Made by a program: the position numbers and the translations under genes
NCBI GenBank assembly: GCA_018398575.1
Contig: JAGTXZ010000010.1
Span: forward strand, 930,001 to 994,000
DNA length: 64,000 nt
From: Ampelomyces quisqualis
Lineage: Eukaryota; Ascomycota; Dothideomycetes; Pleosporales; Phaeosphaeriaceae
Direction: 5' to 3'
The notes under the pieces: generated by a model
What the model saw: only the letters and a program-made list of their open reading frames with translations
What the model was told of the DNA's origin: nothing
Databases searched by the model: none
Shown: one piece after another, positions 1 through 11,849 of the stretch
How positions within the stretch are numbered: position 1 is the first letter of the stretch
Layout: the number at the start of each line of letters is the position of its first letter

Positions 1-3000
1 CCGCAGAAACGAATAAAGAAGGTGACAAGGTCCCGGAACGTCACTGAGTGGTGCATGTACGGTAAGGATTCGCCGCTCACACTGCCAACTGGGTGTGATT
101 TAGCCTAGAGTGCAACCATGAGTGAAACTATGGGCTGTGTCGATCGGTAAGCTGGAAGAATTCCTGGTACATGCACTGTACGGTGCGGATGGGTTCCGTC
201 GTCACACATTTTGATGGGGCGCTTGCCTGTGGTGCAGTATCGCCATCCCACAAGGCGCTGCGGTTGCTATGCAGGCCTTGGGGGAATGTGACAGGTATTC
301 AAAGGACTTTCTCCCTGTCCAGTGTCAGCCGGCATTCGCTTAGTGACACCTGAGGCCTGACACATCCCGTTGTAACGGCTATATTGAGATTCGAGGGAGC
401 TCCTACGGGCAAATAGTAACCATGGTGTTCCTACTTAGTCAGTTGGTCAGACTACATAGGGCCCAAGCCTCAAGGGCCTGTTACGGGACCGTATGGGCTT
501 AGCAAAGCCAAAGCGGAGAAGAATTCCCGGATTGGTGAGTAGTATTACAAAGCGGTGTTGTGAACTTGTGACTGCAGTAAGCATAATAATGTAGCTGAGA
601 TGGTCCGACCTCGGGGTTTTCAGGGTGCTGATTGAAAAAGCCTGGTCTATATTAGCTGCAATCCCGACACACATGGCAATCCCCGAATCGCAGTGTAGCA
701 TGCTAGAAGACGCCGCAGGATCCGTGGTGGCGTTGGATGAGGATAGGCGCTGCAAGCAGTAAGGACCTAATCAGGTGCGACAAACACAATCATGGACCAT
801 GGTGGAGCCACCAACAGAATGTACCTCGCCTTGGTGATGTGTGAAGCCCTGTCCTGTGACCGTCTTATGCTGATGCCAGTTTCGACACTACATACCTATC
901 CTACGTGTTCTCAAACTCGCGTGTGCACAAGCGGGACCGCCTCGGCAAGGCTCGTGTGCGACGGAGCGAGGGCCCGAGGTATGGTCGCTATACCCCTTCG
1001 GAAACAACAGCTCTGGCTTTGGTCATGCAAGGTGTGCACTGAAGCGAGCGAGTCTGCGTCGGTCGCAATGCCGGTTCCGCTGCGATCCCTTGGCTGGCAC
1101 AAGGGATATCAAACTGTGATAGCCCACCGGCGGCCCATTCAGATGCATTGCGATGAAACTATGCTAGGAGAAGTCAACGGCGCGCGACGATTGGCCAAGA
1201 TGACGAGAATGTCAACGATTGAGCCCAAGGATGTGGAGCGGGTAGTGCTTGTTCCAAAGCAGATGCCGCCGTGGCCGCAAGACTCAAGAGACATTGAAAC
1301 CCCCTTCCAAGTAGCGCCAGTCAAGGCCTAGAACATGCATCATAAGTTGCAAGCTCCCGTGCTTGAGATGATCGTCATCAACAAGTCATGCAGCTGTCCC
1401 GCGAAAGCCTTTCTGATGCATATTGCCTTCCTTGCCCTAGTAAACGTTGTCTTGCCCGTCTGTGGCACCGGATCTGGCAGCACGGAGAAGAGCGGTAGGT
1501 TGCAGAGCTGAGCTCTGGATCGCTGACCGAAAGCGCTCAGATATACATGCAGGTCAGGGTTGGTGACAGAATGACAATACATACGCACATCTCACCGTCG
1601 CCACGGCCCACACTGGACAAGACTTGACATGCCAACCATTCCCTTCACGCGCCACGTTTTACCGACCCACACATCTCGTGGGCCGGGGGAGGGTACGTCA
1701 TCAAAGGCATTCTTTCCCGTGTCACAGATTGCCGGGCTGAGGCTGTCAACCACACCGGTGCTTTTCCATCAAGCCCCGCGTCCGGTCCAAGGGTGTCAGC
1801 ATCGGCATGTTGGCACACAAAGGGGTGGAGATGGCCCTTTGGGATACAGTATCGTTACAGTAACGTTACAGTGTCGTTACAGTATCGTATCGATACTGTG
1901 TAGTCTGTACGGACTGGCTTTTGCCCTGCCTCGTCTCGCAGCTGTTCTGCCTACCTCTTCCTGAACGCGTCTTACAGCTAGATATTGCTTAATGTTGACA
2001 GTTCCTAGTGTTTACAACATGTCGATGGTATTCACAGTACAATCATCTACCGAGTAATGAGATCCCAATTGATCCTTATCTGCCTGATGTAGTTAGCGTT
2101 GCAGATACATAATACTGTATCCAATTACGGAGTGGTATGGTATCTGATACGATACAGTATGTACCCTATTCTCGAGCACAGATACGGTATCGGTCCATCT
2201 CTAGGGGTGGCGTTCTGCAGCCGAGGGGATGTTACGATGCAATCTCAGGCCTTTGGAACGCCCACCCGTGTGCATCTTGTGTGCGCGGTGACCGCCGTCG
2301 ATCATCCAGGCAGCGCTTCGGCTGCAGCTTACTTTTACCTACGGAGCACATCCGGAGTGTCTGTAGTATGCACTGCACATGAGCCATGCCCGGGGAACGC
2401 CCGTCGTCGAACGCTATTGCCGCTTTGGGCGTGGTGACCGTGGGGTTGGCAAGGTTGCTAGGCGCATTCCGTACGCTCACCACGCCCTCGGGGCTGGGGC
2501 CGACGGCCAGAGTATGTGACATTGTGACTGCTGCGCTGTATTATTATTGTACACCGCTGGCGCCGTTGGCTGTGCGACGCCCATGTCTGCTCTGGAAGAT
2601 GCTCGGCTGCCCCAGGCCAATGGTTGCTGCCCCAGTCTGCCAGATCGCGCTTGGATGCCGTGGACGGTGGGCCAGCTGCTTGGTTTGCCGGCTGCACGCG
2701 CGACCACGCAGCACTCAGGAGGTGCTGGGCCCACTATGTTGTAGCCCAGAAGCCGCCTCAACCTACCGAGTAGTCTCCCACCCTCTCTCTCTCTCTCCGA
2801 AACTCGTACCACAGGCTACAGTGCAGCCCGCCGCCCCTGATCTCACGATTCGGTCGCCCGCCAGGGGCCCAGTGGCCACCACCTCCACCCCATCGATAGG
2901 CTCGTGTACCGAGTACATTATGTATGTATCATGCTGCAATGGCATGCAGCCTACCAGGCCCATGCAGGCCCTCCGCAGGCGCGGCTAAATCAGGACGCTG

Positions 3001-3556
3001 CCGAGTGCTGGTCTATGCACCCTTCCTCCTTCGTCCAAACACTCATACTCTCTTCCCAGGCCTAGGGCTAGCAGACCGCCTGGACAGTGGACCATGCACA
3101 CGACACTCGACCCCCAGCACCGAGCCCAGCTGAGTCGCACCGCTAGTTAGTACAGTATGTACAGTACTCTTGACTTGTCCTGGGTCCTAGCTGCGCATCA
3201 CATTCTGCCATCATCTTCGTCGCCCGCGTCGTGCTTCCCTTGCTGCCCACGTCTGTCTCCATGAGCCGGCCTGGCCTGCACGGATGCCGCGTTGCGCCAT
3301 GATACATCGGTACCCGCCTCCTTCGTCTGCTCTCCTCGCCCGCTGATTCGCCCATTCCTTGCCTTCCTTTTCGCATTCTGCATCCCCATGCTCTGGGTCC
3401 TCGTTCCAGCCGTGCCACTTTGCCTAGTTGTAACAACGCTCCCTCACGGAGCCATCCCTTGGTAGCCCCGTACAGTCAATAAACTTCTGTTCCTTGTCTG
3501 CGTCTTTTCCGCCATGAGCACTTTGTGAGTTTCCGCTAGCCTAGCCCTGGCATTCC
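1..3556. other. Gene-poor interval, no supported gene
   Basis: I find no reading frame here with recognisable domains or a convincing exon chain. The open frames between 0.8-1.3 kb and 2.1-3.4 kb overlap each other on both strands and have biased, motif-free translations. The stretch holds a short tandem repeat near 1.85 kb, several inverted copies of a GATACAGTATC-like word up to about 2.2 kb, and a short CT run near 2.79 kb. The last few hundred bases are probably the promoter and 5' leader of the gene starting at or after 3,557. Confidence 0.5.
1846..1897. repeat. Short tandem repeat of GTTACAGTATC-like 11-mers
   Basis: Four to five consecutive copies of the word GTTACAGTATC and its variants are read here, ending in the palindromic ATCGATACTGT. 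Inverted relatives (GATACAGTATG, GATACGGTATCG) recur between about 2,110 and 2,195. They could be the two ends of a small decayed element or a protein-binding array. No coding potential is seen. Confidence 0.6.
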
Positions 3557-4846
3557 TTGTGCCTCGACTCCTGGCGCGAGGTCACTCCCTCTCACAATGT
3601 TTCCTTCTCTATCCACCCTTCCTCATTTGTCTATATCTCTTGGCACACCATATACCTATGCACATGGCCCCCAGCACCGCACATGCTCATGTCCGAGGAA
3701 AGTGACCACCATCCCTATGAACACTCAACTCCTTCCACCACCCATCTCTCGTCACCATTACTCATGATAACATCTTGCCCTCCGCTGAACGTCTCCAACA
3801 TGTCCGGCCACATGCACACCTCACAACTTCCTCGGCGAGCCTCGCGCAGCTTTGGCAGTCAGCAATTATGCCGTCCTTCTCGTGTAGAGAAGCCAAAGAG
3901 CCACCACAACAGCCCAAGGATGACGGAAAGGCGGAAAACAACTACCGAGAGCAAGCTCTACGCAACTCTAGACGATCACTACAGGATGATGTTTGGAGTC
4001 GAACCCGAGGAGACAAACGACGAACGACCACAAGTAAACAGGCCAATGAGCTGGCACCCTTCGTCCACACAATTCCAAGCACAGCACGCCTCGTCTTACT
4101 TTGAGCCCCAACACGACTGGTATTCGCCTTCTCCGCGGAATTCTGTTCAGGGCTCTGATTTCTACTCTCTTTCCACCCGCAACTCGTATGAGCCGACTTC
4201 CAACCACGCAAGCTACAATGGCGCCTATGTCGATTCAGAGTATAACTGGCAAGATGCTTCGCACCAAACCCCTTCCTATGTGCACTCCTCGACCAACACT
4301 CCCTCCACCGAGCCACTACCATGGTACCTCCAAAAATGGGCACAACAAAACCATGACCACGCCATGATGACTTCTCACAATGGATCTTCAGATTTCCTAC
4401 CCATCCAACACCCCGCTATACAAGATGAAGACATGGAAGATGAGAGCGGCGAGAAACTTGTGGCACTGGGACTCTACGATCAACCCGAACCATCCTTGGC
4501 CTGGGGCGATCAGGAACTGGCAACTGGCAAAGGCTTGAAGTTGGAAGAGACCTGGCAACCGCCTGTAGAGGAGGATGAGGAAGAAGAAGAACAAGAAGAA
4601 GACGCTGCCGACGACGCCAGTTCAGTCGCCAGCGAAGAGCCATCGCCGCCTCTTTCCTCGGTCAACGATCGCACTCGGCAACTTCAACTACCAGTCCACG
4701 TCAAGACCCATGTCCCGGGTAGCATGGATGGACAAAGTTTTTTCTTCGACGACGACGAGACAGTCTCCAAGGCGTGGTGGTGCCACCAAATGAAGCAGCC
4801 CTCCATGCCAGTGCGGGACAACAGCTTGGGATATGGCTGGCTATAG
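3557..4846 (+). CDS. Disordered acidic hypothetical protein
   Basis: This 429-codon open frame has no recognised domain. The first about 42 residues look like translated leader, so Met43 (3,683) or Met82 (3,800) is a more natural start. The middle is rich in Ser, Tyr, His and Pro (repeated S-P-R-N-S and S-T-R-N-S like words), typical of intrinsically disordered fungal proteins. At about residues 337-352 lies an acidic Glu/Asp run. The C-terminus carries short ordered-looking segments (LVALGLYDQPEP, KGLKLEETWQPP, SFFFDDDETVSKAWWCH). Nothing suggests secretion or membrane insertion. Codon use and length support a real gene; its function is unknown. A short upstream exon before 3,557 is possible but cannot be proven from the sequence. 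Confidence 0.7.
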   Translation: MCLDSWREVTPSHNVSFSIHPSSFVYISWHTIYLCTWPPAPHMLMSEESDHHPYEHSTPSTTHLSSPLLMITSCPPLNVSNMSGHMHTSQLPRRASRSFGSQQLCRPSRVEKPKSHHNSPRMTERRKTTTESKLYATLDDHYRMMFGVEPEETNDERPQVNRPMSWHPSSTQFQAQHASSYFEPQHDWYSPSPRNSVQGSDFYSLSTRNSYEPTSNHASYNGAYVDSEYNWQDASHQTPSYVHSSTNTPSTEPLPWYLQKWAQQNHDHAMMTSHNGSSDFLPIQHPAIQDEDMEDESGEKLVALGLYDQPEPSLAWGDQELATGKGLKLEETWQPPVEEDEEEEEQEEDAADDASSVASEEPSPPLSSVNDRTRQLQLPVHVKTHVPGSMDGQSFFFDDDETVSKAWWCHQMKQPSMPVRDNSLGYGWL

Positions 4847-6268
4847 AGAGCAGGCCGTGTACTGCCCTCACGACGGTGACATGTTTCGATCCATGTTTTA
4901 GCATAGCACGGCGTTTTGCTTTTTGGAAACATTTGGACGGGAGACAGATACGTGGATACCCCAGGCTTGAATCGGCATGTCAGCTCAGTGATGGAGCCAT
5001 TACATCGCTCCCAAGGAGGTCAGATGATCAAGTGTACAGTAAAATGCGGTGTAGCCAGGCCATGTGGGGCCACTCAGCGAATATCAAAGTGCGACATTTC
5101 CTCCGTCTGTCTTACTGCTTCTGTGACCTTGGTGGTTGTGAGCATGACTTGTGCCAAGGACCAAGGTGAGGCGTTAGGGACCTGCTCAACCATCTGCACC
5201 TTGTCAGCACAACGATGTCTGCGATGCGGGACGACTGGCATCAGGGCCGTACAGTATGTCATCAGTTCATCACATCAAGCGATGTCCGGCCTTTTGAGAG
5301 GCTAGGGCTAGGCTATCATCGGAAGCCCAGTCGCATGCGAGTGTCGCACCTGCCGCATTGCCAACTTTGAACTGCCGTAACACGCTCAACACCAACACCA
5401 CTGCTGCACCTTGCACCAACACCTGTGAAGTCTGAACCTTGAAGCGTCCAACAATCCTCCCTCTCCACCACCGTGGCAGCATCCGTGTCGGCGCACGCCG
5501 TAGCGTACCACATCACGAAACAAAGATGGATTCGCTCGGCGTCATGTTCCCGCCCTCGGTCAGCTCATCGGACCTGTCCCCGTGTCACGTGTGCGAGACA
5601 CCAGTGCAACATGCGTGCGCTGCCATGTGCGGACGTCGTCAGTCAGACAGTAGACTCCTCGCAAGCGGCAGGCCCAGTGCACCTCCATGTCGCGAAGGTC
5701 CGATAGCTTCACGCTGTTTCATGCCTAACCGCCCTTCGTGCCCATGGAAGGATCAGTTGGCGGCCCTACTCCGCAGCCCGACACGAATCCCGGATTATTG
5801 ACCACGACTCATTATTGAACAATGCTTGTGCTTGTGCAGCCAACTGTTAAACTTGTGGGATCGCTCGGGCTCGGCGACTCAACCAGCGCGTCGCTGCACA
5901 TGCCCTTTTTAGGCTGCCACTTTAGCAACACGACTACCAGAACCTTGCGCAGACGGGGACTACGAAATTAGAGTGCCTGGGAATTGTGGGCGACAAAGTT
6001 TCCAGCACACGGGGGCTCTTTCACCGCGAGCTAGACGTCAGTCAGTCACTGGTTCACCGACTTGGGGCGCCTTGGGACCGCTATCGATAGGGAGGTGTGT
6101 GCTTCCGAGCAAATTTGTTCGACGGGCGCGAACTCACGTGTGCCTCTCCGTTCACACTTTTGGGTAAGCCTGCGACACGATCTGGCCAATCACACCGCAG
6201 CAGCAGGGAACCGTGACACGACGTGCTGGGGCGCGCTATATGCATACTTTGCGACATATTGTCTTGCC
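4847..6268. other. Intergenic interval, nothing supported
   Basis: Open frames here are short, overlapping and lack motifs. The last about 200 bases presumably include the LAS1 promoter. No repeat or RNA gene was recognised. Confidence 0.5.
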
Positions 6269-7838
6269 ATGGATCAGCCAGACACACAGTTTGTCGTGAC
6301 GCCGTGGCGCTCCAGCAAGGAGCTGCTTCAGCTGCGGCATGACCTTTACGGGTCTGACACGCCTCAGAAAGAGCGAGCAGTGAGCAAGGTGAGCTGAGGA
6401 TACCACGACGTGCCTAAACCGCCGTGCAGGAATCGTCGGGCGAGACCCGCATGTAGATGGGCCATGCTGATAGCATGTCATGTAGGTTTTCGCCTGGCGG
6501 TTACGGAAGCCAGATGGCCTTCCGCTATTGCTGGACTCGACAGTGGATATCGTCGATGTCCTGCTCCAAGACGCAAAAAATGAGTTGAAGCATAATCCAC
6601 TGCGGTTACTATATGCGACTGCGTTGTCAAGGTAGGCATTTCACACTTTTCTTCTGATGCCTTTTCTCGTTCGTTGTAGCGCATGAATTTCTTTTCGTTG
6701 CCCCGTCCTTTGCCTTCTGGAGTATCTTCTCAATCTAGCCTAGAATTCGTGTCGTGCACACATTGGTTACTCCCTCTCCTAATCCCCCCCCAGGTTTATC
6801 ACCGGCCTCGCAGACACTCAAATCGACCTCATCCGCGACAAACCCTCCTGGTTCCCCCCCGGCAAATCCCTACAATTGCCCTACCCACTCCTCGAAATCC
6901 GCCACCGCATTGTCCACCGCCACCTGCCTTCTCTCGCAGAACTCAAGCGCGCCGCGCAAGACTCACTCGACTGGCTGTGGGAATGGTACTGGGCCCAACT
7001 TGACCACGCATTCGGACCATCCCAACCCATTAATAACCATGATGCCGCGGCATTGGAAGGTACAGAAGCGGTACGCGAGAAATTACACAGTGCCTTGAAG
7101 GCATATGTGAAAGAGCGCAAAAACGAAATCAAATCCCGTCGAAAAGATTCCAAAGCAGCCGAATCAGCATTGTCGACATGCACCCTCCTCTTCTCACCAG
7201 CCACGTCCTCGCTCCCTTCTCACCGGACCGCAAACATCCTGCTCAACCTTGTTGTTAGCGAGAAAATGATTCTCCCCGCAGACAAGAAATTCGGATCGAG
7301 CATGTCTGGCGCATTCATCATCTGGGACCCCGTGCTGCTTGCGATTTGCACCGCGGGCGTAGTCTCTGTACCAAATCTTCTCGAGGCCCTGACCGCCGCG
7401 ATGAACGCCCCCGCGAACGCGAGCGCAACCATGAGTATCGACGTGGATCCCGTGAGACAAGCCTGGTACGAATGGATCACACATGTACTTTGCGCCGAGG
7501 CGTGGGTCGCCCACCAAAACGCGCTCGTCGAACGTGTCTTGGCGCTGTGTTTTTCTGAACCCCTGTATTGGAATGTTCAAGTCGCGGAGAGGCTTTTGCA
7601 AGACGGCCGGGTGGGGAGGGAGAAGGAGGCTTGGGTGGCGGTGCTGATGGCGGCCAAGGGTGAGGGTATGCATGTCGATGTCGATGTCGATGGCGATGTC
7701 GATGTCGATGTGCAAGGGGAAGTAGCGATGCAGGCCAAGAAACCCAAAGAGAAGATGAGAGGGCCGACAAAGGTCGTGGGCATGTGGAAGGCTAGACCGA
7801 TTGGGTGGATGGCGGAGGGATGGGACGAGGATGACTAA
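6269..7838 (+). CDS. LAS1: Las1-like pre-rRNA processing endoribonuclease
   Basis: Las1 is the HEPN-type nuclease that, with Grc3, cuts ITS2 of the pre-rRNA in 60S ribosome assembly in the nucleus. Three exons are read: 6269-6388, 6486-6631 and 6794-7838, giving 436 aa, with GT-AG introns of 97 and 162 bp. Exon 1 has the family opening (TPWRSSKELLQLRHDLYG). Exon 2 continues with FAWRLRKPDGLPLLLDST. Exon 3 has FITGLAD, then the HEPN catalytic Arg-x4-His motif in LEIRHRIVHRHLPSL. This order is typical of the family. The C-terminal third is divergent and includes an Asp-Val repeat encoded by a hexanucleotide run near 7,680. The gene runs convergently towards SWD2. The identification is strong; exon borders are supported by frame continuity. 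Confidence 0.92.
7674..7713 (+). repeat. GATGTC hexanucleotide run inside LAS1
   Basis: About six copies of GATGTC, one changed to GATGGC, encode an alternating Val-Asp tract in the variable C-terminal part of LAS1. The run stays in frame, so copy-number changes would alter protein length without breaking it. Confidence 0.8.
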
Positions 7839-8397
7839 ATAGCACATCTAGACTGATTGCGATTGAACAATGGTTCTCAACAAGTGTCCATGCCCCATGA
7901 CACAGCATCAACGCGCCTGAAGGGGTATTGTCTTTTTTTTTTCCGGATATCCATGACCGTCCTCGACGTTGCAAAATGCGAATGCCAATCATCAGTACAC
8001 GCAATGCAGACAAATTGCGCAATCGGGGCGCTGCCGAAAAAGAAGAAAAAATATACAATCGAGTGGTATTATTTCCTTGCTACAATGTGAAAGCGAACCT
8101 TGACGGCCGTGGAGCTTGGGTCCTCGTCGCTCTAGGTAGTGCTGTGTTTCCTCAGCTTTGCCTTGGGGTCCAAGACATGCATGCTGCAACACAGCGCGCT
8201 TTCACTCTGGGCGGCGCACTGCATGCTTGCAACGAGAGGGGGTTTCTCGAGGTGTGCTGACGCACGTGAATCCTTGGGGCGAGGAAGCGCATCGAGTCAT
8301 CTCCAAAACAGCAAGAGGTTTCGTCGCTCGCTCTTGTCCCTGCAACGATGTGATATGGCAAGAGACTTTGGAAAAAAAAATCTCATTTCCTCCATAT
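7839..8397. other. Convergent 3' intergenic interval
   Basis: This lies between the stop codons of LAS1 (plus) and SWD2 (minus). It contains poly-T and poly-A runs near 7,930, 8,040 and 8,370 that could serve as 3' processing signals. No gene is seen. Confidence 0.5.
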
Positions 8398-9570
8398 TCA
8401 AATCATCAAGTCTGGGTCTGGATGCCAGAGGTAAAAGTCCCTATCCGCGCTAGCCAGCAGATGCGTTCTCGGGTTGTATCCAACAATCGCAGCCTTGCCT
8501 TGCCCAGGCAATTTCTCCGTCGGCTCGAGCATGTTGTTTGGCGCGGGCGGCTGCGAGAGGTCCCACACTAGTATTCCGTCTTCGCTACTGCCTCCAATCA
8601 AGTACTGTCCGTCCGGGGAAAGAGCGACATCGCCCTGCCCAACAGACGGTGTGCTACCATTCGACATGCCCGTATGGCTCGCGCTCGTTGCGCCGACTGA
8701 TAGACGGCCCGATGAACCTGCTTTTCGGTAGCAGAAGTGTGTGATTTCGCCGGAAAAAGCATCGAGGATGAAGTGGCCGCTGCCGTTTGTGGCCAGGACG
8801 AGATTCTTTCCGTCATTGGAGAACTCAATCTTTGTCCACTCGCTTTTTTCCCGGCCCATGAAGCGCTGCTCCAGCTCTTGCATGTCCCAGACAGCGAACG
8901 GCGCTTTGTCGTAATTCCTTACATCGTACAGGAGGACTGTTTGTGTTGAAGGCGAGGCGATGGCCATGACGGTGGCAGAAGGGTCGTATGCGGCGAGGTA
9001 GGCGCCATGCAAGTTCAGCAAGCCCTGGTAGTTTTGCGACGAGAGGCTCCATAATCGAACGGTATTGTCGCGAGAGCACGAGAGGAAGGTGTCTGAGGAC
9101 GGGCACAGGGAGATGGAGGTCACGGTGTCGGTGTGTCCTTTGAAGTAGCGTATGTAGGAATTATCGTGTGTGGAAAGGTAGCGGATGGTGTCGTCCATCT
9201 TGGTGCTCGCATAGATGATGCTTTGCGCATGGTGAGAGAAGCGTGCAAGGTGGACGCCGTATTTCTGACTCTTCAGTTCCTTTGCGTGTTTGCCTTCTTT
9301 GCAGTTGTAGATCTGGAGGGTGTCGTCGTCGCGTGCCACGATGGCGAGCTCGCCCGTATCGTCGAAGTCGAGGGAGGTGACCGAGGCAGTGCCAGGACCA
9401 GGAGGTTTGAAGCGCTAGAGGGAGTCGGTAAGGGCTTGGACATGACAGGAACAGGACGCGTATAGGCTCACCCTCGTAGGCCGGAAGCTTGCTATGACGT
9501 CGCTGACTTTCTGTGTCGGAGGGCCTGCGGGCGGAGGCGGCGCGCCCGCGGTTGCTGCGCCGGCAGCCAT
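8398..9570 (-). CDS. SWD2: WD40 protein Swd2/WDR82, COMPASS and CPF subunit
   Basis: Swd2 is a beta-propeller shared by the COMPASS H3K4 methyltransferase and the cleavage/polyadenylation machinery in the nucleus. Two exons, complement of 9472-9570 and 8398-9414, with a 57-bp GT-AG intron, give 371 aa. Family landmarks read in order are VSDVIASFRPTR, TSLDFDDTGELAIVARDD, the blade FKGHTDTVTSISLCPSSDTF followed by CSRDNTVRLWSL, then LHGAYLAAYDPSATVMAIAS, and late blades with ALSPDGQYLIGGSSEDG and LVWDL. The N-terminus has an Ala/Pro-rich leader. ATG at 9,570 was chosen because it directly precedes the conserved part; an in-frame upstream Met (9,642) adds unconserved residues. The length fits fungal Swd2. 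Confidence 0.93.
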
Positions 9571-10005
9571 GTCGAGCTCAGGGGTTGCTACCTGCTGGCG
9601 AAATGTGCTGGCATCTCCAAAGCCCCGCAGCTGTTTGTACAAGCAATGAGGGGTCGATGTCAGTCGCTCTTGCCATCCACAAATCCGCGCCTGCCTTCTG
9701 AGCTAGCGAGACCCTGGCTTGGCAAGCCCCGGGCCCGCGCCGAACCGACCTCGGAGATGGATTCAATTATCTTCAGGAATACCGTCGCCGACCTCGTCGT
9801 GGGTTCAATTGTCTTCAGAAACACCATCACCGACCTCGTCGTGGGTTTGCCGCATACCGTCGGCGCCGCTGTTGCATTCTTTTCACCCTCCTTTTTGTGT
9901 CTATGGTAGCGCGGTAGCAAGCAGAGCAGGATTGGCCAAGACCGCAGCTCTCAGGGTTTCACTCGGCTTTGCACATTTCGCTCTATTGTCGCAAAAGTTG
10001 TCGCC
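9571..10005. promoter_or_regulatory. Shared divergent 5' region of SWD2 and carrier gene
   Basis: SWD2 (minus) and the mitochondrial carrier (plus) start 435 bp apart and diverge, so this interval must carry both promoters (inference). It contains a 42-bp tandem duplication at 9,762-9,845. No defined TATA box was recognised. Confidence 0.45.
9762..9845. repeat. 42-bp tandem duplication
   Basis: Two adjacent 42-bp units (9762-9803 and 9804-9845) begin TTCAATT and end CTCGTCGTGGG. They differ at five positions, all transitions. The unit is divisible by three, but no supported gene covers it. It sits between divergent promoters. Confidence 0.85.
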
Positions 10006-11146
10006 ATGTCAACAACCCTCGGGTAAGCATACGCTCTGGCTCGTGCGGACCAGAATTGACGTGCGATCACAGGTCCTTCATCGCCGGAGGAATTGCAGCA
10101 TGCGGTGCGGTTACGGTTACCCACGGGTTCGAGACGGTCAAGATTCGGTGCGCACCACGGCCCAATGCGCAGGCGACAGCTCGTTGACCGTGATCCAGAT
10201 TGCAACTACAAGGAGAGTTGCAGGCGAGAAAGGATGCGCCGCGGCTATACAAAGGTGTATTCCATGGTGTTGGTGTCATCTTGAAGAACGAAGGACCAAA
10301 GGGCTTACTACGAGGATTGGGTTGCGCAGTAAGAACACCATGTCCGAGAAAAGAAGACAGCGCATGGGGCTGACACCTAACAGTATGTGTACCAAATGAC
10401 GCTCAATGGCTGCCGATTAGGCTTCTACGAACCCCTACGAAAGACCCTCACACACGCCGTCTTCAACGACGACAAAGTCCAATCCTTTGGCGTAAACATC
10501 TTCTCCGGCGCAGCATCAGGCATTCTCGGCGCAGCAGCAGGGTCGCCCTTCTTCCTCGTCAAAACGCGCCTACAATCCTATTCTCCTTTCCTGCCCGTCG
10601 GCACACAACACAACTACCGCAATGCAGTCGATGGCATGCGGCAAATATATTCAGGCGAAGGCATAAAAGGCTTATACCGCGGCGTGGGCCCAGCTATGGT
10701 ACGGACAGGTTTCGGTAGCTCCGTGCAGCTTCCAACGTACTTCTTCGCAAAGAGACAATTAGTCAAACACTTTGACATACAAGAGGGCATGCCCCTGCAC
10801 ATTGCGAGTAGTACAGCAAGTGGCTTTGTTGTTTGCTGCGTCATGCATCCGCCAGACACAGTCATGTCGCGCATGTACAACCAAACGGGAAACCTTTACA
10901 GCTCAGCGCTTGATTGTTTATACCGGACGGTAAAGACGGAGGGTGTGCTGGCTGTGTACAAGGGATACTTTGCGCATTTGGCGCGGATCTTACCGCACAC
11001 TGTACGTTGTGGCAAAAGTACGCGCGATTGTGATTGTATGCTGACTCTCGTAGATTCTCACGCTCACACTCGCCGAGCAAACTATTAAGCTCATGAAGAA
11101 GTTTGAAGCGCGGATATTGTCCACGGACGTCGAAGCAAAAGTATAA
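10006..11146 (+). CDS. Mitochondrial carrier, OAC1-like (oxaloacetate/sulfate)
   Basis: This is a mitochondrial inner-membrane solute carrier of the SLC25 type, closest by eye to yeast Oac1. Five exons are read: 10006-10022, 10073-10147, 10199-10328, 10384-11001 and 11054-11146, giving 310 aa; all introns are GT-AG of 50-55 bp. The first exon is only 17 nt. Three carrier repeats are visible: SFIAGGIAACGAVTVTHGFE then TVKIRLQLQGELQ; FSGAASGILGAAAGSPFFLV then KTRLQSYS; and SGFVVCCVMHPPDTVMSRMY. Repeat ends have the expected KGLLRG and KGLYRG loops. The signature Pro of repeat 1 is Gly here (GFETVK), and repeat 2 reads PFFLVK, as I recall for Oac1. The C-terminus (FEARILSTDVEAKV) is soluble. Substrate assignment is inference from resemblance. 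Confidence 0.88.
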
Positions 11147-11849
11147 TGTAATGCCAAATGCACATGAATAATCAAAGCCTATACCTGTACACATGTCGAG
11201 TTCTTCTTCACTTGCAGCTCGCACCGCGCCCGTAATTTCCATGTCGGTTGCCGTACTTCACACCCTAAGACACGTGTGTAGTCGATCATCATAGTCGGGC
11301 ATTAGCACCTGGGACCTCGAAGTCTCATCTAACGTAAGCTTCAATCCAGTTGGATCGTGTGTTGATGGTACGTGCCGAGTGTCAAAAACTCGACTTCACA
11401 TGCTAGTTTGGTAAGATCAGCTTCCGAAGCACTCTTGACCATGTAGTACAACAACTTAGGGCTGCACAGTAGGCCTAGTGTGCTGCCCGACAGAGTGCTT
11501 TCAAAACTCATGTTACTACACGAGAATTTTAGTTTTCGTGACTATACGCAGGACCCCTGAAATTTTGTACAAAAGAGCTAGCAACAAGGCGGAAGAGAGA
11601 GAGAGGTGGAAGAGATATTATTGTGACCTTCTGTCGCTTGTTCATGATTGCAGCGGCTTTCGCGGACTCGGTGGGTCTGAGATTAGTCCTGTTGTAGTGA
11701 AGTATAATTCGTTCGCAACAATCACGCGTCCTGCATCTTCTATTACTGCGGCCACTGCTTCCAGTCTGACGTCTTTCGTTGGCTATTGTTCACGGTATCT
11801 AACAGTACATCTTCTCTCAGTTCTCTGAGTGAAAGTTTCGTGGCCCGTT
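11147..11849. other. Intergenic interval, nothing supported
   Basis: No coding signal was recognised. It separates the carrier gene from the 3' end of the decayed HET gene and may contain further eroded sequence of that gene. Confidence 0.45.

Noticed and set aside
792..1331. 179-codon plus-strand open frame
   Set aside because: No domain, biased composition and competing frames on the opposite strand; not enough to call a gene.
2386..2988. 200-codon plus-strand open frame
   Set aside because: Three overlapping frames are equally open; GC-rich composition explains it.
7194..7847. 217-codon minus-strand open frame
   Set aside because: It is antisense to the last LAS1 exon, and its translation (His/Ile/Asp repeats from the GATGTC run) has no family resemblance.
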